Below the pieces are notes generated by a model. That model searched no databases and was not told the DNA's origin. It saw nothing but the letters and a program-made list of their open reading frames with translations. Of a stretch of DNA of 64,000 bases, positions 19,033-29,332 are shown piece by piece. A program made the position numbers and the translations under genes. Each line of letters begins with the position of its first letter. Within the stretch, counting starts at the first letter, position 1. Source of the DNA: Evernia prunastri (taxonomy: Eukaryota > Ascomycota > Lecanoromycetes > Lecanorales > Parmeliaceae); the NCBI GenBank assembly GCA_003184365.1, contig NKYR01000113.1, positions 1 to 64,000 of the forward strand. Reading direction: 5' to 3'.

Positions 19033-19533
19033 TCAGCAGACTCTCCTCATTCCCGCAGGCACCCATCCCCAACCGCTTATCAGTCTGCAAACCGCTCGTC
19101 TCCACAAGTGCTCGAACCGCTCTTGGCCCTTGTCACTAGACTCAGAGAGATAGTCCAGGTTGCACAAGATGCCAGAAAACACTTGTCCAGCGCCAGGCTC
19201 CATGCACTCGAGGTTATATTCCACATATTCTAATCCTATACCCGGCAAAGCGGGCGGCTCGTGAGGGCCCGAACTGCCGGCCCAGCGGGTATTCATGTCG
19301 TAGCATCGCTCCAGCGTGAATGGAAGCATCTCGCTCTTATGGCCAATGATAATCTTTATTGCGGAAGGAATTGAACGGGTTGGCGTAAATGAGATGCGAT
19401 ACGTGGAGCCAATTGTCGCCTTGCGATTCCCGTCCGGTCGCGCCTGAGCTGATGCCAATAGGCTCTGGTTTTGCGCCCAAGGATGAATGGCATCGATAAA
19501 CGCAGACAGGAGACCAGGTCTAGAAATAACCAA
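19033..19533 (-). CDS. Hypothetical protein, 166 aa, doubtful
   Basis: An uninterrupted frame of 166 aa starts MVISRPGLLSAFIDA. The middle (IGSTYRISFTPTRSIPSAIK) has an alternating beta-type pattern, and the C-terminal half has three spaced cysteines. No signal peptide, membrane segment or known motif was recognised. The composition is closer to coding than to the surrounding AT-rich DNA, but there is no supporting intron or neighbour. It may be a gene fragment or chance. Confidence 0.3.
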   Translation of the reverse strand: MVISRPGLLSAFIDAIHPWAQNQSLLASAQARPDGNRKATIGSTYRISFTPTRSIPSAIKIIIGHKSEMLPFTLERCYDMNTRWAGSSGPHEPPALPGIGLEYVEYNLECMEPGAGQVFSGILCNLDYLSESSDKGQERFEHLWRRAVCRLISGWGWVPAGMRRVC

Positions 19534-20487
19534 CTCCAGCTAGAAGAAGGGAACTACCACTACCTCACCAGCATTCACTTCACGTCACATTTTTCTTCTT
19601 CTTTGAAAATCCCCATTAACAAAGAAAAAAGTAAAAATAGTAAATTGTTAAAAAAAACACCGGCTACGAACATGAACGATGAACCGATTATGCCTGCTTT
19701 TCTCTAACAAGACTTTTGTGAGCGATTTATCGATTCACCATAGAACTGTCGTTTGTACGACGGTTTTCACAGCCGCGAAGAAAGCTCTCCCAGGGCACAA
19801 ACAGTCCCGACAAACGAAACCAGACATTTCCCAGAATTTCTGCGGCTGGTGGTGCCGTCCTGCAGGTTGCGTTGATGCAACGGTCCATACCAAACCACAC
19901 AAACCTAACCAAATAAACAAACAAAAATGATAAAAAAGGCTGTTTGTCCATCGCAAACATTCTGCCCATACATAGATATATCTATCCTCTCTCAGCAATA
20001 GACGACCTCTACATTCCTCCTCCCCCCCGCCTCCCAACCCAATATCCATACTCAACACTGGACTTTCCATCCGACCGACCCCAAACCAGTATATACACCT
20101 TACCACCCACCAGCACTATCAGAATCCCTCTCTACGCGATCTCTTTCTCCTATTCCCCTAAGACCGTCCCTAATACCACAGAGAAGAAGCAGCGGCAACC
20201 TCACTATGGAAGTGTCCCATTGGCTTGAGGTTTTATTTTGCGTGTTTACAAGAAGAAGCAGAAGCAAGCGTGGACAGGGGGGAGAGGCAACATTAGCAGT
20301 CAGGAACAAAGAAGTTGTTTCTTTGTGTTGAAGAACGGCATGATGTGACGCAAGGGAGAGAGAGAGAGAGAGAGGGTTGGCGAGGGTTGGCGTTCGCCCT
20401 CATGGACAAGTTTGGAGGTGTCGAACATCTCGAGGGGCTGTGGGGCTGGTGTTGAAAAACGCCCCTTCATCCACCAGTTCTCAGAGC
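19534..20487. other. Intergenic region with low-complexity tracts
   Basis: No gene recognised. A GA microsatellite lies at about 20356-20375 and C-rich pyrimidine tracts at 20010-20110. Short frames here show no conserved features. Confidence 0.5.
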
Positions 20488-20566
20488 GGCATTGTGTCAC
20501 AATTGTTACTATGAGGCATTGTGTCACAGTTGTTACTACAAGGCATTATGTCACTATTGTTCGCTA
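20488..20566 (+). promoter_or_regulatory. Three 27-bp tandem repeats upstream of the RapZ-domain gene
   Basis: Units start at 20488, 20515 and 20542 with GGCATTGTGTCACAATTGTT and near-identical followers. Each contains the palindromic core TGTCAC(A)ATTGT or a variant. They sit about 165-240 bp upstream of the ATG at 20730, followed by a TATA-like TATATATATAC near 20567-20576, so they are well placed as repeated activator or repressor sites. Confidence 0.55.
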
Positions 20567-20729
20567 TATATATACCTCGTCAAATTCCTTCTTCATTCTC
20601 TCACCCATCACCTTCATCACTCACTCATCATTACTCGGATCCACCACAATAAAAACATACTCACAACCCTACCAACCATCTCCCGCCCAAACCACCAAAC
20701 CACCACACCACCACCACCACATAACCACC

Positions 20730-21300
20730 ATGCCCCGCCGCAGCCTCACAAACGGACACCTCCGCCCCGCCGGCCTCTGCATCCACATCCTCACCTACGG
20801 CAAATCCCGCGGCAAGCCCACGATCCCCATGCCGACGCTCCTCGCCCTCGACTGCCTAAACACGGAGCCGCCTCCCGCCGACATCCGGGAAAAGTATACC
20901 GGAGCGGACGCCGAGCTCGCAGACGTGTACTTCGCGAATCCATTGCACGAGACCCTGTACCAGGAAGTGTTGGATCGGCTGGAGGTGCGGATCTTGAACG
21001 GTCCGTTTTTGCGGGGTGGGTGCGCGGCGGTCGTTGTGAATTGCATGTCTGGTACGTAAAAAGCCATTCTCCTGTTGAAGTTGGGACTTTTGTTCATGGT
21101 TGGTTCTATGTGTTAGATGAAGAAAATTTGCTGACCACGATATTTTCACAGGCAAGCACCGCAGCGTGGCGATGGCAGAGCGACTCGCGAAGGAATTGGC
21201 GCAATGGGATCGTATCACTGTTCGATTAGAACATTTGGATACAGATGTGAAGACGAGGATGACTCGAGAGCCAAAGATCGAGGTAGGGATGCATGAATAG
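20730..21300 (+). CDS. Stand-alone RapZ C-terminal-domain protein
   Basis: Coding join 20730-21051, 21152-21300 gives 156 aa. The 100-bp intron (GTACGT...TTCACAG) splits a Gly codon and joins NCMSG to KHRSVAMAERLAKEL. The motif C(T/S)GGxHRSVxxAExLA and the start LCIHILTYGKSRGKP are those of the C-terminal domain of bacterial RapZ/YvcJ. In bacteria this domain follows a P-loop ATPase and binds small RNAs or a nucleotide-sugar ligand. Here only that domain is present: no Walker motif precedes it. Function in fungi is unknown to me. The start has a good context (ACCACCATG). It converges with the MFS gene downstream. Confidence 0.8.
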
Positions 21301-21704
21301 TCTTTGGGATTTGGACGTTGTGTATGATATCAAAGCAACAGATGATGAGGCTGAGATTTGCAGATTAGAGAAATCTGGTGAAGATAGAAGAGAACCGAAC
21401 CCCATAGTAAAATCTTGTTACAGCATATGAATGGGCTAATTTGTTCTAATTCAACTTCCCGAAGGTTCGCATGTGTTCCTCGAGACCAGAAGGATTTGCG
21501 TCGTTGGATCTAGGGTCACACCAGGAAGCGTTCATCGATTGCATTACTACCCCTGATGTATCCATCTTTCTGCCCTTGGGCAGTCTCTCCATTTGGCTCG
21601 TGGGCTATTATTGCTTGTGTCTTCTGAGGCTATGCAGAAACTCAAGTTCCCTGGTATTTGGTAAGGAAATTAATTCAATTCTATTTGAAATCGAGACGTG
21701 TTTT
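21301..21704. other. Convergent 3' intergenic space
   Basis: 404 bp between the stops of two converging genes. It should hold both 3' UTRs and poly(A) signals; nothing else was seen. Confidence 0.5.
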
Positions 21705-23489
21705 TTATTGTTCATCATTACCATCGTCATCGTATCGATCCAGTCTCGAAGAAAGCTTGAGTTCCCGCATCAGCAACCCACTCACGAGACCAAGAACAGC
21801 CAAGCCCACCAACGCGAGGAAGACGCCTCGCAAAGCGGTGATGTAGCTCTCCCTGACCAAGGACTGATCCTCCAACGGCAGGGTATTCACCTCGTCCAGG
21901 CTATCTTTCAGCCTGGAGATCATCTTCGCAGCATCCGCTCGACTTCCAAAATTGGCCCACAGTTGGCGGCTCAGCACGTTCTGAAAGACGGCGGATGCGA
22001 TGGCGACCCCGATGACGGAGCCGGTGGAGCGGAAGGCGTAGGAGAGCGAGGTCACGAGTGCTTGCTCTTCATGGGGTACGGCGCTGATCAGAGCGAGCAG
22101 CGTCACGGTGAGCATGCCGCCTAGCGCGATACCGGCGACCCCGAGGGAAACAACAGTGGGCCAGACGATCGTGTAGAGTGTTGATGTAGCTATCATGACT
22201 GTGGCTAGTAACATGAGACATAGAGTCGCAAGGTTAAGGACCTTGTATCGTCCACTCCTCTTAGTGATGATCCCGGCCAGCAGCGACCCTGCAGCCGTGG
22301 TGATGCTGAAAGGTATCAGTGAGGCGCCAGCTTCAGTGGCCGAGAGACCACGAACTCGGAAGAATATGACGATGTAAAAGTCGAGAGCGTAGGCTATCAT
22401 GAGGAAGAACCAGTTCGTCAAACATGCACACGCGACGGTGCGGTTCAAGATGAGGTATATGGGCATGACAGGCTCGCGCGCGATTTTCTCTTCTACAACG
22501 ATGAAGGCAACTAAGAGTACAGCTGACAGCGGGAGAGAGATCAAGACCAGAGGATGAGTCCAGGATACGATGTTACCGCCTGAGTTGAGGCCCAGGAGAA
22601 GCAGGACGAGCGTTGCGACTAGTAACCCAGAGCCGAGAAAGTCTACACGCTTCAGGTTCGAAGCCTTGGGTTCCGCCACGTTCTTGGCGGGCTTCTCGAC
22701 ATGGATAATGACCATGATGAGAGATGCAGCCGTCAGTGGTATCTGCACGAGGAAGGCGAGTTTCCAGTCCCAGACATCGTTCAAGAACCCCCCGAACACT
22801 CCTCCCAGGCCGTTACCAAGTCCCCAGCATACATTGCTGATCCCTTGCCACAATCCCCGCTCGCGGAGCGGAACGAGGTCGCTGGCGAGGATTGTAGAAA
22901 TCGTGTTTAACCCGCCTCCGCCGAGACCGGCTAGTGCTCGGCCTAGGATTACCATTGATGGATCCTGGGCGAGTCCACAGATCAGATTGCCAGCGCCGAA
23001 GAGACAGTTGCAGACGAGGAGGCCGTTTCGCCGCGAGTAGATGTCGGTCAATTTTCCGCTCAGCGGTTGCGTGGCGGCTGTTGCTATGAGATAGGTTGTT
23101 GCGAGCCAAGCGTAGAGGGAGAGGGAGTGGAACTCGGTGGCGATGGAGGAGCCGAGGGTGGCTATCAGTGTTCCATCTGGTTATTGGCCGTTAGAGAAGT
23201 CTCCCCGGTCGTCTCTTCTTCTGCAATGTTGTTGTAGAGTTATATGGAAAGGGGGATAGGAGAGACATTGCTTACCCAGACCAGCGCAAAACGTGCCTAT
23301 CCATACACTTGCCATGATCCATTTTAGTTTCTGGGGGCTGATGGCCTCTTTCTCAGTCTTGCTTGTGGTATAATTGTCTACGAGCGGACCTTCTGACTCT
23401 GTGGGTAGTACTGAGGGTATCAACGGGCTTGTTTCGGTGATGGATTGCGTCTCATGCTGGGATGAGGATTCTCTGACGTTGTCAGGCAT
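21705..23489 (-). CDS. Major facilitator superfamily transporter, DHA2/Vba type
   Basis: Coding complement join 21705-23176, 23276-23489 gives 561 aa. The 99-bp intron (GTAAGC...AACCAG) joins GTFCAGL to DGTLIATLGSSIATEF, the standard first membrane segment. The protein has an acidic cytosolic N-terminus (TETSPLIPS) and about 14 hydrophobic segments. MFS motif A appears as GKLTDIYSRRNGL and the antiporter-type motif as GLGNGLGGVFGGFLND. These place it with drug:H+ antiporters-2 and vacuolar basic amino-acid transporters, so proton-coupled export or vacuolar uptake of an amino acid or toxic compound is likely. A longer N-terminus from ATG 23534 is possible; I prefer 23489. No frameshift or truncation is seen. 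Confidence 0.9.
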
Positions 23490-23840
23490 GACGCAAGCCC
23501 AGAAATTGCGTGATAAGGTCCACTCGCTATGCATACAAGCGATCGAGGACAGATGTTCAGCAGCTATTATGTTAGTAATGCTATAGACGACTTAGGTAAC
23601 CCTGGTAAGCAAGCAGGCAGTCACTTGGTGAACGTGTGTAGAGTAGCCTTTGGTAAGGTAGGCTAACAATGTAAGGGGGGAAAAGGTCAAACATATATTA
23701 TTACCTAAAGGTATTTAGAAGTTAGGTAGGCATTAGCTGTGATGTGCATAAAAGCAAAGTTTTCTGACAGGCGACCGATGCCGGTATCGTCTAAAACTAC
23801 TGTAAGTAGTGTACGAATATGCACCCCCACGGAGCCGCTA
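23490..23840. other. MFS promoter-side intergenic
   Basis: 351 bp upstream of the MFS gene. No motif stands out. Confidence 0.4.
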
Positions 23841-24091
23841 TCCGATCCGATACTGTAACCGCCGAGGCAAAGGCAACAAATTTATGACTTTCTCTCGTAA
23901 TAAATACATAAATCTATTAGATACGATCGGATGAATATCTTCTAAAATGTGATCATGTTATCTTCTGATGTAGATTTATTTTTCAAAAATTTTATATAAT
24001 ATTTTCAATCCTAAAACTTAGAGTGATATAGCAGTTCAATGTGGGTGAATTCTAGGAAATTTATATTTGTTGCCTCCCGGCGGTTATCGGA
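23841..24091. mobile_element. TA-target MITE, full copy, 251 bp
   Basis: The element starts TCCGAT and ends ATCGGA, with TA on both sides (23839-23840 and 24092-24093), the signature of Tc1/mariner-type insertion. Inverted ends share TCCGAT, AACCGCCG and GGCAACAAAT; the left arm carries small insertions. There is no coding capacity. A second copy in inverse orientation lies at 27861-28063. Confidence 0.8.
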
Positions 24092-25403
24092 TAGTAACCT
24101 CTACCCTCCACAGACCAATTGTCTAGTGACACGTGACGGGTACCATCCGAGTACTTTGCCAAAATGGAATTGACATTACTTGATCCCGCATATCTTTCCC
24201 CACAATCCCCCACCGCAGAGAATTTTCTCCGCAATACCTTCGTCTAATATTACTCCTTCACGTACACGGTAATACATCGCTGGCTATGCTGATGTATAGC
24301 GAAGGCCTCAACATAAGATCAACCAAGTACTCTAGCTGATTTTCGCACTTTATTTTCTGCTTCATAAATTCCATTTCAGTTCTCACTGTCGCCGCTCTCC
24401 TCAAGGCCCTCCGCCACGGGGCCAGCTCGCTTTCGTAACGCTTCGAAAAAAATCTACTGAGCCATATGTACCTACCCCGCTCGGCCCTGATCGTCGTTTA
24501 GAAGAACGGGAGATCATCGAGATCGGCTGGTCTTACCTTTTATATACCAAAGTCGCTGCTGCCGGCCCGAGGCCGGCTGCGTCGAGCGTGCGGGGCCTCT
24601 GGGTGGGAAAAAAATTTAAAAGGAAAAGGAAAAAGCCATCATGTCACATGGGCGACAGTACACCGAATACCGCCGATTGCCGCGCTGTCATCCAGTCTCG
24701 AGCACGTCATGCGATTTGGTGGATAGGTAGGTTAGAATACAGCTAGTGACAAGACTTGGCAGTTTATGTACGCGCCAGCGACCCTAGTGCTACCACTATA
24801 ATCCCGTCTCAGATTCATAAGTATGCAGTGTCTGTTTACCATACATATAACGCCATCGTCGCCCTGGACGATCATGCAAAAGCTCGAATTTCGCCACCAC
24901 GGGCTTGGGAAGTGTGGGGACGAGCGTGCGGGGTGAAATGCAACCCCTCACCAAAATCAAGGTGGGGGCCAAAAGCCTGGCCGTGCGTCGCCTGCCAGTA
25001 CCTGAAGTAGATTGGGTCGAAGCGACTACAGCATCAAATCAGCCTTAGAGGCGCTGAGCAAGTTGTCTTGGTAAGGGACGACGTTCATGCAGCACGCCAT
25101 CTTTGCAGCTATCTCCTCGGTCCAATTTGACGGTGCAAATGTGGCGTGCTTTTGTTTCATTGGTAACCAAACCAGAGCTAGACATGGAAAAGTCACACGT
25201 GGCCCATGAAATGGCATCTATTCGTCATCTGGAACGATGATGCCATCGCAATCTCGCAATCCATGCCCCTCGGCGCCAAGTTGTTTTAAAGCTTTTCAAT
25301 GTAGCTCGCGAGAAGGGGGCACCGGGCGGAATTGCCTACTTGAATTGTGTGACACCAGCACTTCGAACAATCTTCGAGCCTAAACACAGGCCACGCCAGA
25401 GAG
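24092..25403. other. Intergenic, 1.3 kb, no gene recognised
   Basis: This region contains ordinary unique sequence upstream of the ATP-grasp gene. A frame of 84 aa at 24756-25010 has no recognisable features and was not called. Confidence 0.5.
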
Positions 25404-26854
25404 ATGGAAATCTCAAAGGCCCAAGTGGCCCTGGATACGACCCTAGCCGATCTTTATGCGGCGGAATCCAGAGAAGGTGACCCAGAAGTAGTCCTGGTAC
25501 CATGCTACTGGTGCTCTGATCTCAATTATAACAAATTTATACCAAGGACATTCAAGTACCTCTATCAAGGGACACCGCCGCCAAAGACGGAGAAAGAAAA
25601 ACGCGAGCTGGTCATTCAATGTCTCAGTTTGGAGTGCCAGCGTTTCAGCTTCTCGGCGGGGCAGATGGAGATCGCTCTGTTTGATGTCAGCGATTTCTCA
25701 AGCAGAATCGATGCTATCAAGACATTCAGTGTGCTTCCTGTTGAACAGCGGCCAATTGCCATATCCGCCAACGGTCTGGCTGATCTCATGGCCAAAAGAC
25801 CTGGATCACACTTTGCTCTCGTAGTTCCACACGAAAACTTTGCCTCACATCAACAGATGATTGACCCAGATGTGCTCTACAAACTGCTCTCGAAACGGTG
25901 CCTAGCGCTTTCAGGCCTCCCAACGCCACAAACCAACATCCTCGACTTGGATGACTCTTTGGACTCCACTGAACGTAAAATTTCAAAGGCTGCAGCATGG
26001 ATCCGCACCTTCAGTCTCCCACGCGTGTTTAAAACCCAGCAGGGCATGTCAAGCGTCGGCACCTTCCTGGTTCGGACGGAGCAGGAGCGGGAGAGCCTCA
26101 TCGAGTTTCTCTCGAAGGATGTCCTGCGCACTACTCTTGGAAGCGTCAATCGCACCAACGCTTACCTGTATCCGTCGTCGCTCCTCTCGCAAGAGATGGT
26201 CACCCAGGCTCAAGAATGCCTCGCTACCTCTTTCTTCGTCCGTCGCAATGGCCAGGCTATATTCCTGGGTGCTTGTCGGCAGGACATGGACTCCGAGTCG
26301 AACGCTTGGATGGGCGCCACTATCAGATACCTCGATCAGAATAGGCTGCGTCAGCGGCTTTGGCCGGTTATATCCCAGGTTGCTCGATACCTGCACGAGG
26401 AAGGATATTGTGGGCCTGCCGGTGAGTCTACTTCCGTGTGACCAGACCAGGCTTCGGAATTAGACACAGCTAGTTGGCTCCAAATGCTGATCGCGGTACT
26501 GTAGGCGCCGACATCATGCTCTCGAATGCAACCTCCCCTCAGCTGTCGCGACATTGGATAATCGACCTGAACGTCCGCATGACTGGCTCGCTCACCTTGG
26601 CCTTCTTACGTGGCCATTTCTCCGAGCGAAGGGGCCTGCACGAAGCGAGCATCACCCAACGCTTCAAGTTCGAGCACAAGAGGGACGACTTTCGGAAACT
26701 GTTCGCCGCGGAGATCGCAGAGGGGAGGCTGATCATCGTGGCGTGGTTTTACGACGCCCCGAGTGGGTTCAGCTGGGGCAATCTGGTCGTGGGAGGAGAG
26801 GATGAAAAGCGTTTGAAAGTTCTAATGGACAAGATCCGGAGCCTTGCTATTTAA
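25404..26854 (+). CDS. ATP-grasp domain protein (solid-state-culture-specific type)
   Basis: Coding join 25404-26421, 26505-26854 gives 455 aa. The 83-bp intron (GTGAGT...ACTGTAG) splits a Gly codon and joins HEEGYCGPAG to ADIMLSNATSPQ. The C-terminal half has the ATP-grasp hallmark of a conserved acidic/Asn metal site in HWIIDLNVRMTGSLTLAFLR followed by GHF. Earlier, GTFLVRTEQERESLIEFLS fits the nucleotide-binding subdomain. Fungal homologues are annotated as solid-state-culture-specific ATP-grasp proteins. They should ligate a carboxylate to an amine or similar nucleophile through an acyl-phosphate, but the substrate is unknown. No NRPS-like or amino-acid neighbours suggest one. The gene is bracketed by inverted MITE copies about 1 kb away on either side. 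Confidence 0.8.
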
Positions 26855-27860
26855 GCGTTTGACGGTGAGAAAAAGTTTGGCGTCGGGAGCTTTGTTGCTT
26901 GAACTTATAACGTAAGCCAAAAAGTTTTGAAGTTTCGGGCGCAGTCAGAGTTTTTATTCATAGGATTGTAAGTTGACATGTGCCAGTGCTCGGTGGGCTG
27001 CAAACGTAATGGCTTCAAGGAAGGCACAGGGAGGTGTACCCCTCTGCTAGACTATGCTACAAAGGGTCTAGCTGCTAGAGACCTCGACTGCTCCTTCCCA
27101 CCCAAACGGACGAACTTCCTGCAGTCCGCGGGCAGTGTTTCCGGAAAATCACTTGGGACCGTATCTGACTGCATTTTCTCTGTCCCGCCCATCAGTCTCG
27201 ACTCTATCAACTTTGTTCCGCAAGATTTTGAAACCCACCGTAGCTCTAGTAGACCCGGTGGAGATTGAGATGCTGGTCTTCTCCTTCCCCTATACGCCAG
27301 ACTGAATTTCAGTCCGCGAATCTATCTCCGATTGAGCTAGCATACCTTGCAAGAGTATGAAGCCACAATTGATATAGGACGGCCACGGAACACTAGTTTC
27401 GGGAATCTTAGATAAACATAGTCGCCGAGACCTGGGATCGACATACGTATAGTAAGAATGTACCAGTCACAACACCCAGATAGAATGCGAGAGGCCTGAT
27501 GGACATCCCGAAGCACCATCCAGGGCGGAATGATTCGTACTTGATCAGTTGGTCTTGAGTATACTTGTGTTTGTCAGATGTTGGACTATTGATCCCGCGG
27601 GGATCATAGCAGTAGTAAAAAGACATTGGTGTTTCAAATGAACCGGGAAAAGCATGAACGATAGCAGCGTCTTGATCGAGAGCAATGAGACTTGTAATTC
27701 GAAAAAATGGATGCGCCCAATGTGTGAAGGAGGGTTGTGTTTGGAAAGGATATCGAGCAGCTAACATTGTTAGAAATAGGTACCTTAGTGGCAATCAGCC
27801 CTGCACTATCAGTGGCTTGGCGACTACACCTATCATGTTTCTGCACCTCCAGGGATTCAT
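26855..27860. other. Intergenic, no gene recognised
   Basis: About 1 kb. A minus-strand frame at 27408-27794 (128 aa, with WAHPFFRITSLIALDQDAA) is open but unsupported by family or introns. It could be a gene relic. Confidence 0.4.
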
Positions 27861-28063
27861 CCTAGAACTCACCCACATTGAACTGCTATATCACTCTAGG
27901 TTTTAGGACTAAAGATGTTATATAAAAATCTTGAAAAATGAATCTACATCAGAAGATAACATTATAAAAATTTAAAATTTGAGGTAATCGATCGTATATA
28001 ATAGATTTATTTATTACGAGAGAAAGTCATAAATTTGTTGCCTTTGCCTCGGCGGTTATCGAA
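27861..28063. mobile_element. TA-target MITE, truncated inverted copy
   Basis: The reverse complement of this segment matches 23860-24056, including AAAGGCAACAAATTTATGAC and GTGATATAGCAGTTCAATG. The outer end has the terminal ATCGAA next to TA (28064-28065). The other terminal repeat is absent: homology stops at CCTAGAACTC (27861), leaving about 203 bp. Its orientation is opposite to the full copy. Confidence 0.75.
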
Positions 28064-28065
28064 TA

Positions 28066-28530
28066 CGAAAGTATATGCGGATATAAGGGGTCAAACGAAT
28101 ACACTCGGCATATGCAGAAACTTCATAGGAGGTGAGACTCTAAAGTTTCAAATCAGTAATATTAATATATGCGACGTACTCTAACCCGCCCCGAAAGCAC
28201 TCCTCCGCCTCGAAAGCACTCCTCCGTCCCGAAAATATATCCTCGCCTCAAAAGCCCGTCTCGAAAAATCATCTCAACGTCGCCTCAGCGCCGCCTCGCC
28301 CCGAAACCTATAATCTAAAAACTCGTCGGTAAATCCTAACTTTACGCTTGAAATACGTTATCCACTTAGAATAAAATAAAACTACACTGAGCATATACTA
28401 CGCATAAGCTCTGAATCGTTTAAACTGACCAAAAAAATTTCGATTAGCGAAAAGTGGTGAAGAGCATACACTCGGCATATGCGAAGACCTTATGGGGGGT
28501 CAAAGCCGGATACCCATAGCATATGCAATC
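28066..28530. repeat. Degenerate minisatellites (CATATGC units and CGCCCCGAAAGC units)
   Basis: CGGCATATGC with flanking GGGGTCAAA and TTCATAGG-like blocks recurs near 28073, 28104, 28474 and 28515 as decayed units of about 40-45 bp. Between them (28188-28312) is a run of units of about 20 bp resembling CGCCCCGAAAGCACTCCTC. No coding frame. Confidence 0.5.
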
Positions 28531-29332
28531 AGCCTCGTTTCAACTATGACTGCGACATGGCCCAGGCAAATTTCGAGAAGAAATAATCAGGTAACCTGCA
28601 TATCGCATTCCTGAATCTTGACACTCAGGAGCACGTTGCAGCAATATGTGCGGCACGGAAGCCTTCACAAGTTCTCTCAGGGAACCTTATGCAAAGAGCG
28701 GACGGAAGCCACGTAAACTGACTTGGTTCGTTTGTCTTCGCCCCACCCAAAGCCTCTCACGCTTGGAATCTCTGTTGTCCAAAATCAAGAGGATCGTATT
28801 ACAGAGAGTATGGACCTCTACTGAGAGGAGGTCACTACTTACGGCTAATACGCACCGTACAAGCTACGGCTTTCTGATAACCTTGTTTCTAAAGTCCTGA
28901 CGCTTACACAGTAAGATAAGGGAGACCCCGGCCTTACGACGCAGCAACTGGGAGGGCAGATTCAACGATGACCAGCGCAAGATGGCACGTGATACCTGAT
29001 ACGAATTCTCGAGTCGGTTTTCAACCTCGTCAATCCTCGGATCCACAAAGCCGGCATGACAGCTTTGCTTGCCTCGTCTCGGAGAGGAAGGATCGCCGGG
29101 GCACAGAACGACAGCGCAGCTGGTAAAAGCGCTCGGACATCTAGGGAGATGAAACTTGAGACTTTGGCAGCACTGCCTCATGTCGCGGGAGAATATATAT
29201 TTAGTCCTGGTGTCAGACTTTTCCTGATCCCTCATGAGAATCTGCCTGAGATAAACCATCGGGACACCCCACAATTTCTCTGGTCTTTTCAATCAACATC
29301 TGTTCGCAAGTCCTGATACCTGAATACCACTG
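28531..29332. other. Intergenic, nothing firmly recognised
   Basis: Open frames on the minus strand at 28864-29292 and 29213-29530 overlap the start of the next gene on the opposite strand and show no family features, so they were not called. Confidence 0.4.

Noticed and set aside
21471..22124. 217-aa plus-strand frame
   Set aside because: It overlaps the 3' part of the MFS transporter on the opposite strand; its sequence is an antisense reading without motifs.
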